Assembly: GCA_009469665.1 (NCBI GenBank)
Contig: SSTB01000157.1
Span: 1 to 16,430, forward strand
DNA: 16,430 bases
Source of the DNA: Azonexaceae bacterium
GTDB lineage: Bacteria; Pseudomonadota; Gammaproteobacteria; Burkholderiales; Rhodocyclaceae
Reading direction: 5' to 3'
In this document: positions 16,030-16,430 of the stretch, piece after piece
Numbering within the stretch: position 1 is the stretch's first letter
Layout of the letters: each line of letters begins with the position of its first letter
Notes under the pieces: model-generated
Seen by the model: only the letters and a program-made list of their open reading frames with translations
The model's database searches: none
Told to the model about the DNA's origin: nothing
Position numbers and translations under genes: made by a program

Positions 16030-16430
16030 TCAGCGTACCTTGATTTCGGTCCAGAGCCTGGACATCAGACGGCGCTGCTTCGGGTCAAGGTCCCGCAGCA
16101 TTTCCAGGCGTGCGAGGTCGTCCTGAGTCGGGAACAGCCCCCGCTCTGCGGCCACCTCGCGCAGGATGTGGGGAACCGCGGCGGCGTTGGGATTGCCGGC
16201 GCCAATCAGGTTGGAGACATCGGCCGCGTTGGCGCCGTCGAGCATGAAATCGATGAAGCGGTGGGCGAGGTCGGGTCGCCGCGACGAGGTGTGGATGACG
16301 AAATTGTCCACCGCCAGCACGGCTCCCTCCTTGGGGATGGCGAAGCCGATGGCGAAGGGCCGGCGGGCGGCCTTGGCGTCCTCCCGGGCGCGGAACATGT
16401 CGTTGGAGTAGCCGTGGGCGACCCAGATGG
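16030..16430 (-). CDS. Extracellular solute-binding protein, PotD/PotF-like, N-terminal part cut off by window edge
   Basis: The reverse strand gives the last 133 residues or so of a periplasmic binding protein of the spermidine/putrescine type. The IWVAHGYSNDMF run, PFAIGFAIPKEGAVLAVDNFVI, RRPDLAHRFIDFMLDGANAADV and IGAGNPNAAA are all characteristic of the C-terminal lobe of PotD-like proteins. It would deliver a polyamine or similar cation to an ABC importer encoded outside the window. The gene is convergent with the barrel gene and the two stops lie seven bases apart, so no separate terminator fits between them. Confidence 0.92.
   Translation of the reverse strand, partial: IWVAHGYSNDMFRAREDAKAARRPFAIGFAIPKEGAVLAVDNFVIHTSSRRPDLAHRFIDFMLDGANAADVSNLIGAGNPNAAAVPHILREVAAERGLFPTQDDLARLEMLRDLDPKQRRLMSRLWTEIKVR

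Overview
The window is GC-rich, tightly packed bacterial DNA, most likely from a betaproteobacterium of the Rhodocyclales type. That placement is an inference from the gene families and codon use; there is no rRNA marker here. No tRNA, rRNA, CRISPR array, integrase or complete insertion sequence was seen.

Region 1 (1-7893) holds signalling and export genes. On the minus strand lie a cut-off CutA gene, a NodJ-like ABC-2 permease and a NodI-like ABC ATPase. The ATPase and permease, normally adjacent in one operon, are separated by a plus-strand gene for a membrane-bound GGDEF-EAL protein with a periplasmic sensor. A second, larger GGDEF-EAL protein with three PAS domains follows, divergent from the ATPase. 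Both c-di-GMP proteins keep all the synthase and phosphodiesterase motifs.

Region 2 (7894-9451) holds two miniature repeat elements bounded by inverted repeats, plus a decayed relative of the first. Between them is a translationally coupled pair: a thioredoxin-like [2Fe-2S] ferredoxin and an alpha/beta hydrolase.

Region 3 (9451-11288, minus strand) encodes a secreted, probably outer-membrane beta-barrel protein and a multi-membrane VanZ-family protein.

Region 4 (11536-16022, plus strand) is the most interesting. A sensor histidine kinase with a histidine-rich periplasmic loop and an NtrC-type sigma54 activator are followed by a near-consensus -24/-12 promoter at 14463-14478. This promoter has inverted repeats 85-120 bases upstream and a structured leader. 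It precedes three genes for exported proteins: an 87-residue, highly charged Arg/Glu/Pro protein, a 61-residue two-cysteine protein, and a roughly 319-residue probable outer-membrane barrel. The layout suggests a self-contained envelope-sensing circuit whose output is a secreted protein set. I do not recognise it as a named system.

The window ends in the C-terminal part of a PotD-like polyamine-type binding protein on the minus strand, convergent with the barrel gene.
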